DNA from: Hyalangium ruber
GTDB taxonomy: Bacteria > Myxococcota > Myxococcia > Myxococcales > Myxococcaceae
Reading direction: 5' to 3'
Assembly: GCF_034259325.1 (NCBI RefSeq)
Contig: NZ_JAXIVS010000004.1
Span: 1 to 64,000 of the forward strand
DNA length: 64,000 nucleotides
The notes beneath the pieces were generated by a model that saw only the letters and a program-made list of their open reading frames with translations, was not told the origin of the DNA and made no database searches. A program made the translations under genes and the position numbers. This document shows positions 8,746 to 17,065 of this stretch, piece by piece (the first letter of the stretch is position 1; each line of letters starts with the position of its first letter).

Positions 8746-9264
8746 ATGACGAACCAGGAGCCGGATGCCGCGGGCAAGGCCGTCGGGTACATTCTGGGCT
8801 TTCTGATCATCGGTGGCGCGATCGCGATGCTGATCGCGAGCTTCTACGTGTCCCCCGAGGCGCAGACAGACAGCGGTGGCTCGCTCCAGATGTTCCTTCG
8901 CTACTCTGGAGGGATCATCCTCGGATTGGGTGTCATGGGCCTGCCCATCGGGATCATTCTCCACCAGGAGAACCGGAAGAAGGCCGCCCGGCTCCGGGAG
9001 CTCAAGGCCTCGGCGGTTCCCGGGGTGCTGCGCATCGTCAGCTTCGAGCAGCTGTATGCCAACGAAGACTCCGTGGAGCTCTCGCTCGACGTCGAGATCA
9101 CCGTGCCCTCACGCCAGCCCTACCGGATGGCGCTGAAGCAGTGGATCCCCACCGCCTACGTCGGCCGGCTTCGCCCGGACGAGCGGCTGCCCGTTCGGGT
9201 TCCCGCCTCCGAGCCTGGGACGCTGTTCATCGATTGGGGAGGAAAAGCGGAGCCCGGCGTATGA
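8746..9264 (+). CDS. Small membrane protein in the vgrG cassette
   Basis: The 172-residue product has two hydrophobic segments, about residues 14-34 and 50-70, followed by a soluble domain of about 95 residues with beta-strand character (VPGVLRIVSFEQLY, VELSLDVEITVP, PYRMALKQWIP). I do not recognise a named family. Its position between vgrG and the DUF2169 adaptor, 12 bp after vgrG and overlapping the next gene by 4 bp, suggests a role with the cassette, for example an immunity protein or an effector acting in the membrane. Neither can be shown from the sequence. Confidence 0.85.
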   Translation: MTNQEPDAAGKAVGYILGFLIIGGAIAMLIASFYVSPEAQTDSGGSLQMFLRYSGGIILGLGVMGLPIGIILHQENRKKAARLRELKASAVPGVLRIVSFEQLYANEDSVELSLDVEITVPSRQPYRMALKQWIPTAYVGRLRPDERLPVRVPASEPGTLFIDWGGKAEPGV

Positions 9265-11897
9265 AGGTCATCAAACCGCAGAAGCTCGGGCTGCTGCCGC
9301 GCTCCTTCGAGTACGGGAAGGACACCTTCCTCGTGCTCACCATGGCCGCCTTCTTCCCGCTGGATCAGCCCGACGTGCTCCTGCCCGAAGTGGCCCTCTG
9401 GAAGTTCGCCGCCGAGGAGCTGGGTGGGCAGACGCCGCTGGACGAGGGCCTGCCCAAGCAGCGCGGCGAGGTGCTCGTCCACGCGCAGGCCTTTCCCCCG
9501 GGAGGCACCCCGCAGGTCGCCTGCCAGGTGCGGGTGCGCGTGGGCTCCATCGACAAGACGCTGCGCGTGGTGGGCAACCGTCACTGGGACCGGAGTGGAG
9601 TCCCCTCGCCTCCCGAGCCCTTCACCCAGATGCCGCTCACGTATGCCCAGGCTTTCGGCGGCCAGGGCTACGCGCCCAATCCCCTGGGCAAGGGCTTCGT
9701 CCAGGGGAAGCTCCCCCCCGGCGCGCTCCACCCCCTGCCCAATGTGGAGGCGCCCAACCAGCTCATCCGCTCGCCCAAGGACAAGCCCGCCCCCGCGGGT
9801 CTGCTGCCCTTGGACACGAGCTGGCCGCAGCGGGCCTCCAAGGCCGGCACGTATGACAGCCGCTGGTTGAAGACGCGCTTCCCCGGCTTCGCCGAGGACC
9901 TGGACGAGAGCTACTTCAACGCCGCTCCCGAGGACCAGTGGCTCTCCGGCTACTTCCAGGGTGGCGAGCGCTTCTTCCTCGAGCACCTCCACCCCTCCCA
10001 GCCCCGCATCGAGGGCACGCTGCCGCGGCTGACCGCCCGCGCCTTCGTCACCCTCAAGACGCCTCAGGGCGAGTCCCTGCAGGAGCTCTCCACCCGGCTG
10101 GACACCGTGTGGCTGTTTCCGCACGCCCAGCGCGGGGTGCTTCTCTTCCGCGCCCTCGCCAAGGTCGCCGAGGACGATGCCGCGGACGTGCTCCATTGCG
10201 TCACTGCCTTCGAGGCGCAAGGCGCTCCGCGTCCCGCCCAGCACTACAAGGACGTGCTCGCGCGGCGCCTGGACAAGAAGCAGGGGTATCTCTTCGCCTT
10301 GCAGGACTCCGAGCTGTTGCCCGAGCAGCCCGCCGGCGCTCCGGGCGACCTGGACACCGTGCCCCCGGAGTTCACCGTGGGAGGCCAGGTTCTGCGCGAT
10401 GCCATGCGGCGCGGAGCCCAGCGCGAACGGGACCGCGCCCGGGAGACGGTTCGGGCCGCGGGTGTGGATCCGGACACCGTCCTGCCCGCCACCCTCCCGC
10501 CCGAGGAGCGGGCACCCACCCTGGAGGAGTTGCCCGCCGTCGTGGGCCAGATCGAAGCGCAGATCGAGGAGCAGAAGGCCTCGGCCGAGCGCCAGCGGGT
10601 GGAGGCCGAGCAACACGCACGCCGCATCTGCGCCGAGCATGGCATCCACTACGAGAAGGTCATGCAGGACGCGAAGGAGAAGGCGGGTGGGCCTCCCCGC
10701 TTCTCGGCTCGCGAGGAGTTCGCGAAGCTCCAACAGCTCGCGGCCGACGTTCGCGGCCAGGGGCAGCCCATGCCCGAGCTCGAGGCCATGCTCGCCGCCC
10801 CCGCGTTCCTCCAGCGGATGGAGCACGGTGAGGCCCAGCTTCGCGAGATCTATCAGCGCTTCGCGCACCACATGGATCCCGCGGCCGCGATGGACGCCCC
10901 GTCCTCCGCGCAGGTGCGCGCCCGCGTGGAGGCGTGCCACCGGGCCGGACAGCCGCTCGCACGGGAGGACCTCACGGGCGCGGACCTCTCGGGCATGGAG
11001 CTGCCTGGGGTGAACTTCCAGGGCGCGCTGATGGAGCGGGTGAACCTGAAGGGCGCCAACCTGAGCGGGGCGAACCTCGAGGGGGCCGTGCTCGCTCGCG
11101 CCGAGCTGTCCGGCGCCCGCCTGACCGGGGCGAACCTGAAGGGCGCCAACCTCGGGCGGGCCCAGCTCCTCGGCACGCGGTTCGACGGTGGCGCGGAGCT
11201 CTCGGGCGCCAACCTCTCCGAGGCCGACCTGAGCGGGGCGAAGTTGCGCGGAGCCAAGCTCACCGGCGCGGACCTGTCCGGCGCGCGGATGAAGGGGGCG
11301 GACTTCCGGGAGGTGTCGGCGGCCGGCATCACCTTCATGCGGACCGACCTCTCCCAGGCGGCGTTCACGGGCGCCCAGCTCGCCGGGTGCATCTTCCTGG
11401 AGTGTACCGTCACCGGCGCGGACTTCAGCGGCGCCACGCTCACCTCCGGGATGTTCCTGACGGCCAAGGGAGATGGGGCCAACTTCCGCCAGGCCAAGCT
11501 CGGCAACCTGCGCCTGGTGCAGGGCTGCTCGTTCGCGAAGTCGGACTTCCAGGAGGCCGAGCTCAGCGAGGCCAACCTGCGCGGCACCCGGCTGGAGGAG
11601 AGCAACTTCTCCGGCGCCACGCTGGACCGCGCGGACCTCAGCGAGTGCGAGCTGCGCGGGGCGCGCTTCTACCGCTCCGTCGCTCGGGAGAGCCGCTGGG
11701 TCCGCGCAAACCTTCAAGCGGCCCACTGCGTGTCCATCAACCTCATGAACGCCATCCTCCAGAAGGCGGACATCTCCCAGGCGGACTTCACGGGCGCCAA
11801 CCTCTTCCGGGCGGACTTCGCCAAGGTGCGGGGCAAGGCCGCGAGCATGCGCCAGGCGCTCCTCACGGATGTGCGCATCACCCAGGAGCGGACATGA
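9261..11897 (+). CDS. DUF2169 T6SS adaptor fused to pentapeptide repeats
   Basis: The 878-residue protein begins with a DUF2169 domain (about 1-310), recognised by the WALTM-like N-terminal beta region, YAQAFGGQGYAPNPLGKGF, LPNVEAP and the WQSGYF-like segment DQWLSGYFQGGE. A charged coiled-coil linker (about 420-540) follows, and residues about 570-875 are tandem pentapeptide repeats of the A(D/N)LSG type, which fold as a square beta-solenoid. DUF2169 proteins in other bacteria act as chaperone/adaptors that load T6SS effectors onto a VgrG/PAAR tip, for example Atu3641 with Tde2 in Agrobacterium. The ATG at 9261 overlaps the preceding stop by 4 bp and the end overlaps the next ATG by 4 bp, which indicates translational coupling. 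The fused solenoid is the unusual part. Confidence 0.9.
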   Translation: MKVIKPQKLGLLPRSFEYGKDTFLVLTMAAFFPLDQPDVLLPEVALWKFAAEELGGQTPLDEGLPKQRGEVLVHAQAFPPGGTPQVACQVRVRVGSIDKTLRVVGNRHWDRSGVPSPPEPFTQMPLTYAQAFGGQGYAPNPLGKGFVQGKLPPGALHPLPNVEAPNQLIRSPKDKPAPAGLLPLDTSWPQRASKAGTYDSRWLKTRFPGFAEDLDESYFNAAPEDQWLSGYFQGGERFFLEHLHPSQPRIEGTLPRLTARAFVTLKTPQGESLQELSTRLDTVWLFPHAQRGVLLFRALAKVAEDDAADVLHCVTAFEAQGAPRPAQHYKDVLARRLDKKQGYLFALQDSELLPEQPAGAPGDLDTVPPEFTVGGQVLRDAMRRGAQRERDRARETVRAAGVDPDTVLPATLPPEERAPTLEELPAVVGQIEAQIEEQKASAERQRVEAEQHARRICAEHGIHYEKVMQDAKEKAGGPPRFSAREEFAKLQQLAADVRGQGQPMPELEAMLAAPAFLQRMEHGEAQLREIYQRFAHHMDPAAAMDAPSSAQVRARVEACHRAGQPLAREDLTGADLSGMELPGVNFQGALMERVNLKGANLSGANLEGAVLARAELSGARLTGANLKGANLGRAQLLGTRFDGGAELSGANLSEADLSGAKLRGAKLTGADLSGARMKGADFREVSAAGITFMRTDLSQAAFTGAQLAGCIFLECTVTGADFSGATLTSGMFLTAKGDGANFRQAKLGNLRLVQGCSFAKSDFQEAELSEANLRGTRLEESNFSGATLDRADLSECELRGARFYRSVARESRWVRANLQAAHCVSINLMNAILQKADISQADFTGANLFRADFAKVRGKAASMRQALLTDVRITQERT

Positions 11898-12943
11898 CCC
11901 GGGACGAGCTCATCGAGCAGGTGCGCCACGGTGAGCCCATCACCGGCGTGGATCTGTCGGGGATGGACCTCTCGGGCGCCGACCTCTCCGGAGGCGTGTT
12001 CCAGGAAGTCCGCTTCGCCTCGGCGAAGTTCGCGGGCGCCGCGCTCCGGGAGGCCATCTTCGCCGGCTGCTCCTTCGAAGGCGCGGACCTGCGCAAGGCC
12101 GAGCTGCCGCGCGCCGTGCTGGACCACTCCTCGCTCGACCGCGCCACGCTCGAGGGCGCGGACCTGACGGGGGCGAAGTGGCACGCGTGCAGCGCCTCGG
12201 GAGTCACGCTGCGCCAGGCGCGGCTCGCCCTCGGGGTGTTCTCGGAGGTGAACCTGACGGGCGCCGATCTCTCCGGCACCCTGCTCGACCGCACCGCGTT
12301 CTTCCAGGGGAGCTGGGGCCAGGTGAACCTCTCCGGGGCCACGCTCAAGCAGACAGTGCTCAATGAGGCGGACCTGCGCACCGTGAACCTCACGGGCGCG
12401 AGCTTTGAGCTGGCCCTGCTGCTGCAGAGCAACCTCTCGGGGATGAACCTTCAGGGGATGCGCTTCACCCTCACCCAGTTCAATGGGGCCAACCTGTCCG
12501 GGTGCGACCTGCGCGACAGCGTGCTCGTACAGTGCGGCTTCAAGGACGCGGACCTCAGCGGCGCCAAGATGGAGAAGGCGAACGCCGCCAACGCGCTGTT
12601 CATCCAGGCGCGGGCCGCGGGGGCCAACTTCCGTCAGGCCAACCTCTTCCAGGCGCTGCTGCTGGACGCGGAGCTCGGCAAGGCCGACTTCAGCGGCGCC
12701 AATCTGCAACAGGCCCAGTTCGCCCGCGCCAAGTGCGCGGGGGCCCGCTTCATTGGCGCGGAGCTGACCTACACGGACTTCAGCCACGCGGACCTCTCCG
12801 CCGCGGACTTCACCCGGGCCACCCTCGAGCGCACCCAGTTCCATGGTGCCCTGGAGCGAGGGACCGTGGGGCGCTCCCCGGTGGGGGCGCTGGGCACCGA
12901 CGAGAAGCGGGCCCAGGCGGAGAACTGGCGACCAACGCATTGA
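11894..12943 (+). CDS. Pentapeptide-repeat solenoid protein of the T6SS cassette
   Basis: Nearly all of this 349-residue protein, from about residue 15 to 325, is pentapeptide repeats (GVDLSGMDLSGADLSGG, then long runs of ADLxxAxLxx). It should fold as one right-handed quadrilateral beta-helix. There is no signal peptide or membrane segment. The N-terminal 14 residues (MTRDELIEQVRHGE) form a short helix typical of DUF2169-linked pentapeptide proteins. It overlaps the upstream adaptor by ATGA, and its repeats resemble the adaptor's C-terminal half, so it may be a duplicated, detached solenoid. It could be a structural extension of the tip, a cargo or a protective protein; the sequence does not decide. 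Confidence 0.9.
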   Translation: MTRDELIEQVRHGEPITGVDLSGMDLSGADLSGGVFQEVRFASAKFAGAALREAIFAGCSFEGADLRKAELPRAVLDHSSLDRATLEGADLTGAKWHACSASGVTLRQARLALGVFSEVNLTGADLSGTLLDRTAFFQGSWGQVNLSGATLKQTVLNEADLRTVNLTGASFELALLLQSNLSGMNLQGMRFTLTQFNGANLSGCDLRDSVLVQCGFKDADLSGAKMEKANAANALFIQARAAGANFRQANLFQALLLDAELGKADFSGANLQQAQFARAKCAGARFIGAELTYTDFSHADLSAADFTRATLERTQFHGALERGTVGRSPVGALGTDEKRAQAENWRPTH

Positions 12944-12961
12944 GCGCGCAACACCTGCACC

Positions 12962-12968
12962 AAGGAGG
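12962..12968 (+). promoter_or_regulatory. Shine-Dalgarno deciding the DUF3540 gene start
   Basis: AAGGAGG lies 4 bases before GTG 12973. It favours that GTG over the in-frame TTG at 12940, which has no comparable site and would overlap the upstream stop. Confidence 0.7.
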
Positions 12969-12972
12969 CTGT

Positions 12973-13623
12973 GTGGAGAAGCTGGCGGGAAGAATCGGGT
13001 CCACGGTGATTCAGCAGGATGTCGGCTCGGTGTTGTCCACCGAGGGCGCCTCGCTGAGCGTCGCCGTCGGCGGGACGCCCCACCCTGCGAAGCGCGCGCC
13101 GAGCTGCCTGCTCGCGCCCGAGCCGGGAGACCTCGTCCTCGTCACGTTCGTTCCGGGCCGGGGCTGCTACGTGCTCGCCGTGCTCGAGCGGGAAGAGGGC
13201 GCTCCGGGCCGGCTCGTCCATCAGGGCAACCTCGGGCTGCACCTCCCAGCCGGGCGCCTGACGGTGACGGCCTCCGAGGGAATGAGCGTCGTCTCCGGTC
13301 AGGACGTCTCCTGTGTCACGAGCTCTCTGCGGGCCCATGCCGTGGAGGCGAACCTCTCCATCGAGAAGGCCCACTTCCTCGGCACCTTCGCCAGCGTGCA
13401 GGTGGAGACGCTGAAGGTGATTGGCCGCTTCTTCGACTCGGTGCTGGAGCGCTTCTCGCAGCGCGTGCGGCGCTCGTACCGGCAGGTGGAGGAGGTGGAC
13501 TCCGTGCGCGCCGAGCAGCTCGACTACATGGCTTCCAAGAACGTCAGCGTGCGCGGCCGCAACGCGCTCGTCACCGCCGAACAGCTCGTGAAGCTGGACG
13601 GCGATCAGGTCCACCTGGGCTGA
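12973..13623 (+). CDS. DUF3540 family T6SS accessory protein
   Basis: This 216-residue protein matches the DUF3540 pattern found next to vgrG, DUF2169 and DUF4150 genes: an N-terminal beta-barrel-like part (AKRAPSCLLAPEPGDLVLV, then YVLAVLERE), followed by a beta-helix stretch (LHLPAGRLTVTASEGMSVV, VEANLSIEKAHFLG) and a helical segment near the end (FSQRVRRSYRQVEEVD). Such proteins are thought to form a VgrG-like OB-fold plus needle piece of the effector-loaded tip, but no reaction is known. It follows the pentapeptide gene by 29 bp and precedes the PAAR-like gene by 16 bp. Confidence 0.87.
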   Translation: MEKLAGRIGSTVIQQDVGSVLSTEGASLSVAVGGTPHPAKRAPSCLLAPEPGDLVLVTFVPGRGCYVLAVLEREEGAPGRLVHQGNLGLHLPAGRLTVTASEGMSVVSGQDVSCVTSSLRAHAVEANLSIEKAHFLGTFASVQVETLKVIGRFFDSVLERFSQRVRRSYRQVEEVDSVRAEQLDYMASKNVSVRGRNALVTAEQLVKLDGDQVHLG

Positions 13624-13639
13624 GGCCCGAGGAGCTCGC

Positions 13640-14032
13640 ATGTTCGCCAATACGCAGATGGGTGGAGTCGACATGGGCTTTCCGGACGTCTGCCTCACGC
13701 CGATGCCCGCGCCCACTCCCGTGCCCTACCCCAACATCGCCGCGGGTCCGATGGGCGTCCCCGCAGCCTACAAGGTCATGTTCCAGTGTACCCCCGCGCA
13801 CAACCTGGGAACGGTGGTCCCCCTCACCAACGGGGACAACGCGGGTGTCGCGATGGGCATGGCCTCGGGCACCGTCATGGGGCCTTCCCGCCACCTGACG
13901 GGCGCCTTCAGCGTGCTCGTCGGGGGCATGCCCGCCACGCGCGTGGGCAGCGTCTCCCTCCAGAACTCCACCAACTGTCCGGGCGCGCGGCTGGTGCCCA
14001 GTCAGGTCAAGGTGTTGCTGCTCGCGCCCTGA
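13640..14032 (+). CDS. DUF4150/PAAR-like spike-tip protein
   Basis: The 130-residue product fits the DUF4150 (PAAR-like) family: MFANTQMGGVDMGFPDVCLTP, an NIA segment with PTPVPYPN, then GDNAG, ASGTVMGPSR, a strand-turn pattern ending in GMPATRVG, and SVSLQNSTNCPG. PAAR and PAAR-like proteins form the sharp metal-stabilised cone on top of VgrG and carry or recruit effectors. This one is a single domain with no toxin extension, so cargo must be supplied by other genes, perhaps through the DUF2169 adaptor upstream. It closes the operon and is convergent with the histidine kinase gene 6 bp away. Confidence 0.9.
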   Translation: MFANTQMGGVDMGFPDVCLTPMPAPTPVPYPNIAAGPMGVPAAYKVMFQCTPAHNLGTVVPLTNGDNAGVAMGMASGTVMGPSRHLTGAFSVLVGGMPATRVGSVSLQNSTNCPGARLVPSQVKVLLLAP

Positions 14033-14038
14033 AGCCCC

Positions 14039-16066
14039 TCAGTGGGGCGGCACGCTGGGCGCGGCCCGCTCCCCGCCCTCCGCCGTGGGCGCCTCGGACT
14101 GGGAGAGGAACTCGTCCAGCGCGCCCACGTCGATGGGCTTGCGGAACACCGCGTCCACCAGTGCCAGGTTGGCCCGGTTCTGTCCCCGCACGTCCATTCC
14201 GGTGACGATGGCCAGCAGCGCCTGCGGCGTGCGCTTTCGCAGCTCGCGCGCCAGCTCCCAGCCGGAGATCTCCGGCATCAGCGCGTCCAGCAGCGCCGCG
14301 TCGAAGCGCCGCTTCTCCCAGAGCTGCAGCGCCACCTCCGCGCTCGGGGCGACCTGCACCTCGTAGCCCTCGTCGCCCAGCACCTCCGCCATCATCCGCG
14401 CATTGTCCAGGTCGTCATCCACCACCAGCACGCGGCGCGTCTGCTGGAAGCGCCGTGGGCCCGTCACCGCCACCTGGGGCGCGTGCTCCTCGACTCCCGC
14501 CTCGCGCACCTGGGGCAGGCGCACCACGAAGGCCGCGCCCTTCCCGCTGTCCGCGTTCTCCACCGTCAGCTCGCCGCCCCAGCGCTGCACCTGCGCCTGC
14601 ACCACCGCCAGTTGCAGCGCGTGCTGCGCCGCCCCCGCCTCCCGCTGCAGCGGGTCGAACAGCCGCGCCAGCTCCTCCACCGCGTACGGCGGTCCCTCAT
14701 CTTGAATGCGCAGCTCCAGCCGGCCCTCGCCATCGGGACGCGTCGTCAGCGCCAGCCGTCCGCCCCGCTCCATCCGGTCCTTGGCCGCCAGCAGCAGGCT
14801 CACCACCAGCTCGCGCAAGAAGCCCGCGTCGGCTCGCACCGAGCCCGGATCGCCCAGGACCAGGTCCACCCCCAGCGGGTGCTCGCCCTGCTCCAGCTCG
14901 CCGCGCGCCAGCTCCAGCGCCTCGCGCACCGCCGTGTCCAGCGGCACGTCCGTGAGCACCTCCTCGGTGCGCTGAACGTTGAACTCCTGCAGCCGGCTCA
15001 CCAGCTCGCCCACCTGGCCCACCGTCTTGTCCAGCGCGTCCAGGTGCTCGGGCTTGAACTCGCGCCTCAGCAGCGTGATTCGCAGGCGCAACACGTTGAG
15101 GAAGTTGTTGAGCGCGTGCGCCGCCCCGCTGGCCAACTGCCCCAGCGCCTGCGCCCGGGTGCGCTGCAAGAGCCGCCCCTGCAGCCGCCGCAGCTCGTCC
15201 TGCGCGCTCATCAGCTCCCGCGTCTTCGTGGCCGCCTCGGTCCGGTCCGTCATCGTCTGGATGACACCGGCCAGCTCGCCGCCCTCCTCCCAGATGGGCG
15301 TGGCGCTCATCTCCAGGCTCGCCTCGCCGCCGCCGGGGCGCTCCACCACCATCATCACCCCGCGCACCGGCCCGCGCTCCTTGAGCGCCCTCATGAAGGG
15401 CAGGTCCGTCACCCGAAAGGGCTCACCCGTGGCGTGGCGCGCGTTCACCTGCGCCAGCACCGGCGCCAGCGCGGTGGTGGCCCGCTCTCCCACCACCGAG
15501 CGCATGGGCACGCCCAACAGCCGGCTCACCGGCGGCGTGGCGAAGGATACCCGCCCATCCGCCTCGGCCAGGAGGATGCCCACGTCCATGTGGTGCAGCA
15601 CCGACTCCATCACCGCTGCTTCGCGGAAGCGCACCTCCTCCGTCCTCAGCACCCGCGCGAAGGAGGCCTGCGCCGAGGCGTTCGCCTCTCCCACCAGCTC
15701 GTTGATGAGCTCGGCCACCCCCGGCTCCACCTCCTGGCCATGGCGCCGGGAGTAGACGCGCAGCAGCACCGCCTGGAGCGCCTTGAACTCGCGCGCCAGA
15801 TCCTCCGACTCGAAGCGCTGGTCGTACCGGAACGCGCCGTGCGGGCGCACCACCTCGGGCCACAGCTGCACCACTTCGTCCGGCCGATCCTTGAGCAGCC
15901 GGGCCAGCTCCTCCAGCAGCCGCCTCAGGGGCGCGCGTAAATCGCGGCCCGGCAGGTCCAGCTCGTACAGCTCCTCCCGCAGGCGCTTGGCCCACAGGCG
16001 CGCGATGCGCTCGCGCTCCTCCTGTAGCAACTCGGACAGCGCGTCGATGGGTTCGATGGGCTCCAC
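14039..16066 (-). CDS. PAS-containing hybrid histidine kinase with degenerate ATPase domain and REC domain
   Basis: The 675-residue protein has a helical N-terminal sensor region (about 1-140), a PAS domain (about 150-275), a coiled coil, a DHp helix with His317 (QLASGAAHALNNFLN), an HATPase-like region (about 410-520) and a receiver domain (about 545-665) with DDD and a phospho-acceptor Asp near 594 and FRKPID. The ATPase motifs are damaged: the N-box reads SLLLAAKD (the key Asn is Ala427), G1 is DEGPP rather than DxGxG, and the G2 region is AAQHALQL with no GxGxG. It may therefore be a scaffold or phosphatase rather than an active kinase. No membrane segment is seen. The GTG start at 16066 is tentative. 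It diverges from the DUF2270 gene. Confidence 0.85.
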   Translation of the reverse strand: MEPIEPIDALSELLQEERERIARLWAKRLREELYELDLPGRDLRAPLRRLLEELARLLKDRPDEVVQLWPEVVRPHGAFRYDQRFESEDLAREFKALQAVLLRVYSRRHGQEVEPGVAELINELVGEANASAQASFARVLRTEEVRFREAAVMESVLHHMDVGILLAEADGRVSFATPPVSRLLGVPMRSVVGERATTALAPVLAQVNARHATGEPFRVTDLPFMRALKERGPVRGVMMVVERPGGGEASLEMSATPIWEEGGELAGVIQTMTDRTEAATKTRELMSAQDELRRLQGRLLQRTRAQALGQLASGAAHALNNFLNVLRLRITLLRREFKPEHLDALDKTVGQVGELVSRLQEFNVQRTEEVLTDVPLDTAVREALELARGELEQGEHPLGVDLVLGDPGSVRADAGFLRELVVSLLLAAKDRMERGGRLALTTRPDGEGRLELRIQDEGPPYAVEELARLFDPLQREAGAAQHALQLAVVQAQVQRWGGELTVENADSGKGAAFVVRLPQVREAGVEEHAPQVAVTGPRRFQQTRRVLVVDDDLDNARMMAEVLGDEGYEVQVAPSAEVALQLWEKRRFDAALLDALMPEISGWELARELRKRTPQALLAIVTGMDVRGQNRANLALVDAVFRKPIDVGALDEFLSQSEAPTAEGGERAAPSVPPH

Positions 16067-16195
16067 GTCAGGCCAGGAAGGTGGCCACGACCGGCCGCCT
16101 TGGCCAGTCCCGGCAAGCGAGCAGGCAGGCAGCCCTCCGGGACTGGCCGCATGCATCCGCCGCCCGCCGCCCCCACCATTGCGGGAGCCACCCGC

Positions 16196-16975
16196 ATGCA
16201 AGCCAACGGACGGGACAAGAACGACCTGGAGACGCTGAGCCTCTCGGACTCGGCCATGGCACAGCTCTACCGAGGCGAGCTCAGCCGCTCGGACAAGTGG
16301 CGCACGCGCCTGGATACGACGACCAACTGGGCGCTCACCACCACCGCGGCCGTCATCTCCTTCGGCTTCGCCAACGCCAGCAGCCCCCATGTCACGTTCA
16401 TCGTCGGCATCTGGATGGTCATCTCCTTCCTGCTCATCGAGGCGCGCCGCTACCGGTACTATGACTTGTGGAACCGCCGCGTCCGGCTGCTGGAGGACGG
16501 CTACTGGGCGCCCATGCTGCGCCACGAGCCCATCGACCCGGACGCCATCCGCGAGCTGGCCGTGGAGCTGTCGCGCCCGCAAATCCAGCTCTCGCTCTTC
16601 TCGGCCATCTCCACGCGGCTCAACCGCGCCTATGGGCCCATCCTCATCGTCCTGCTGCTGAGCTGGTTCGTGAAGGTGTACAGCCACCCGCAGCCGCCCG
16701 ACAGCTTCGGCGAGTTCGTCGAGCGCGCCCACGTGGGCCCGGTCCCTGGCGGCTTCATCATGGTGGTCATCACCGTGGTGGCCCTGCTGGCCGCCTACCT
16801 CTTCATCTCCTCGTTCTTCGTGCGCGCGCCGCTGGGCGAGCTGCGCCCCCGGCCCCGCAGCCGCCGCGCCGTGCTGTGGGAGTCCTTCTACCGGCCCTAT
16901 GTCTTCAGCCGGCCTCGCCGCCGCAGCCGCGCCAGGGCGCCTTCCCAGCCCCCTCCGTCCAGTCCGGCACACTGA
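16196..16975 (+). CDS. DUF2270 family membrane protein
   Basis: The 259-residue product matches DUF2270: a soluble head (LSDSAMAQLYRGELSRSDKWRTRLD), then two close membrane helices (about 43-60 and 65-80), the motif EARRYRYYDLWNRRVRLLE, a loop, and two further helices (about 150-170 and 195-215), ending in a basic Pro/Arg tail. Its function is unknown. I chose the ATG at 16196, which has CGGGAG upstream; an ATG at 16151 would add 15 residues. It is divergent from the degenerate hybrid kinase, with about 130 bp between the starts that should hold both promoters. Confidence 0.87.
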   Translation: MQANGRDKNDLETLSLSDSAMAQLYRGELSRSDKWRTRLDTTTNWALTTTAAVISFGFANASSPHVTFIVGIWMVISFLLIEARRYRYYDLWNRRVRLLEDGYWAPMLRHEPIDPDAIRELAVELSRPQIQLSLFSAISTRLNRAYGPILIVLLLSWFVKVYSHPQPPDSFGEFVERAHVGPVPGGFIMVVITVVALLAAYLFISSFFVRAPLGELRPRPRSRRAVLWESFYRPYVFSRPRRRSRARAPSQPPPSSPAH

Positions 16976-17065
16976 GGTCGCGCCTTGTGGCACCCATCAG
17001 CCAGGCCGCAGGTGGGGGCTTTTCGGCCTTTCGAGCCCCGGGTTTTTGTGGCTTGAATCCCCTCC

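Noticed and set aside
9156-11726. Open frame of about 856 codons on the minus strand
   Set aside because: It mirrors the DUF2169-pentapeptide gene and shows only a reversed five-codon periodicity.
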